DNA from: JAOUEE01 sp051011595
GTDB lineage: Bacteria > Actinomycetota > Acidimicrobiia > Acidimicrobiales > SHLQ01
Assembly: GCA_051011595.1 (NCBI GenBank)
Contig: JBPCTQ010000309.1
Span: forward strand, 1-23,498
Reading direction: 5' to 3'
Length of the DNA: 23,498 nt
A program made the position numbers and the translations under genes. This document shows positions 22,778-23,498 of the stretch, piece by piece. The notes beneath the pieces were generated by a model. It was given only the letters and a program-made list of their open reading frames with translations. It searched no databases and was not told the DNA's origin. How positions within the stretch are numbered: the first letter of the stretch is position 1; every line of letters begins with the position of its first letter.

Positions 22778-23498
22778 GACTTCATGAGGAACTCGGCCTC
22801 GTCCTCGCCCAGCACGAGATCGATCTCGGCCGCGAGCTCCGGCACCGTGGTCAGGTCGGGATCGACGTCGACGAGGTCGAACGCCACCCGGCGGGCGTGC
22901 TCCACCCATTCTCGGTCCCGGCGCAGCGAGGCCAACTTGAGGTCGTTCCGGCCCTTTTGTCGTTCTCCCATGAGTGTGCCCTCACCCCGAAGCTCGAGGT
23001 CGATCTCGGCCAGCTCGAAGCCATCGGTCGAGGCCACCAGCGCCTCGAGCCGCGCCTCGCCGTCGGCGGTGGTGGCTTCACCGACGAGGAAACACGACGA
23101 GGGATGCTCACCACGCCCCACCCGGCCACGCAGCTGATGGAGCTGGGCGATACCGAAACGCGCAGCGTCGAGCACCACCATGACGGTGGCATTGGGGACG
23201 TCGACCCCGACCTCGATGACCGTGGTGGCCACCAGCACGTCGAGGCGACCGTCGCGGAACTGGACCATCGTCTCCTCCTTCTCGGCCGGTCCGACCCGCC
23301 CGTGCAACAGGCCGACGCGCAGATCGGCGAGCTCGCCGGTCGCCAGCCGCTCGTAGGTCTCCTCGGCCGACCGCACCTCGAGCTTCTCGGACTCGTCGAT
23401 GAGCGGACACACCACATAGGCCTGGGGGACGGCCGCCACCTCAGACCGAACATCGATCCCCACACCTGCCCCGCCTGCCCCCTCGCGGGCCCACATGA
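22774..23498 (-). CDS. recG: ATP-dependent DNA helicase RecG (C-terminal part)
   Basis: Branch-migrating helicase that remodels stalled forks and Holliday junctions. Only about 241 C-terminal residues are in the window; the gene continues past the right edge. Visible are the second RecA-like domain with AYVVCPLIDES, the GLLHGRV segment, ATTVIEVGVDVPNATVMVV and motif VI QLRGRVGRGEH. The TRG-like region FELAEIDLELRGEGTLMGERQKGRNDL follows, along with the helical C-terminus ending EAEFLMKS. The Met at 23496 is internal, not the start. Its stop overlaps the small membrane-protein gene. recG lies upstream of rsmD-coaD in mycobacteria too. Confidence 0.95.
   Translation of the reverse strand, partial: MWAREGAGGAGVGIDVRSEVAAVPQAYVVCPLIDESEKLEVRSAEETYERLATGELADLRVGLLHGRVGPAEKEETMVQFRDGRLDVLVATTVIEVGVDVPNATVMVVLDAARFGIAQLHQLRGRVGRGEHPSSCFLVGEATTADGEARLEALVASTDGFELAEIDLELRGEGTLMGERQKGRNDLKLASLRRDREWVEHARRVAFDLVDVDPDLTTVPELAAEIDLVLGEDEAEFLMKS

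Noticed and set aside
1..23498. CRISPR array, insertion sequence, prophage or defence genes
   Set aside because: No regularly spaced repeats, transposase, integrase or known defence-domain gene was seen; all frames are explained by the listed genes.

Overview
The window is GC-rich, gene-dense DNA with many GTG starts, nine four-base start/stop overlaps and almost no spacer. No stretch over 300 bases lacks a gene. I see no tRNA, rRNA, CRISPR array, insertion sequence or prophage gene. The backbone recG, rsmD-coaD, sepIVA-like, DUF177, rpmF, rnc, mutM, smc, ftsY resembles the mycobacterial chromosome, which places it in Actinomycetota. A deep lineage such as Acidimicrobiia is my inference, not shown directly.

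Layout from the left. A strong hairpin (2-48) follows ftsY (minus). Next comes a minus-strand set read as response regulator, histidine kinase, HtrA protease (4723 down to 1225), arranged like mycobacterial MprA-MprB-PepD. Diverging from it is a plus-strand trio, moxR, DUF58 and VWA membrane protein (4837-7699), coupled by GTGA overlaps. Its last stop codon abuts the stop codon of smc. These six genes separate smc from ftsY, which are neighbours in mycobacteria.

From 20253 down to 7700 runs a long minus-strand array: a five-TM alkaline-phosphatase-superfamily enzyme, a CYP142-like P450, rsmD, coaD, a SepIVA-like coiled-coil protein, DUF177, rpmF, plsX, acpP, rnc, a MutM-fold protein lacking most known catalytic residues, and smc. 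It joins RNA modification, CoA and phospholipid synthesis, ribosome parts, division and chromosome organisation. Divergent from its head are a pentapeptide-repeat protein and a 57-residue zinc-ribbon protein (plus). The right end holds recG (partial), a small two-TM protein, a GNAT acetyltransferase and an enoyl-CoA hydratase family protein, all minus strand and all joined by ATGA overlaps.

The points most worth a second look are the MutM-like protein with altered active site, the MprAB-PepD-like set with a shared TTTACG-type element near its promoters, the Thr in place of the formylglycine residue in the sulfatase-like protein, the steroid-type P450 tied to housekeeping genes, and TANNNT boxes 7-10 bases before six start codons, suggesting leaderless transcripts. 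I did not find a clearly new defence or mobile system.
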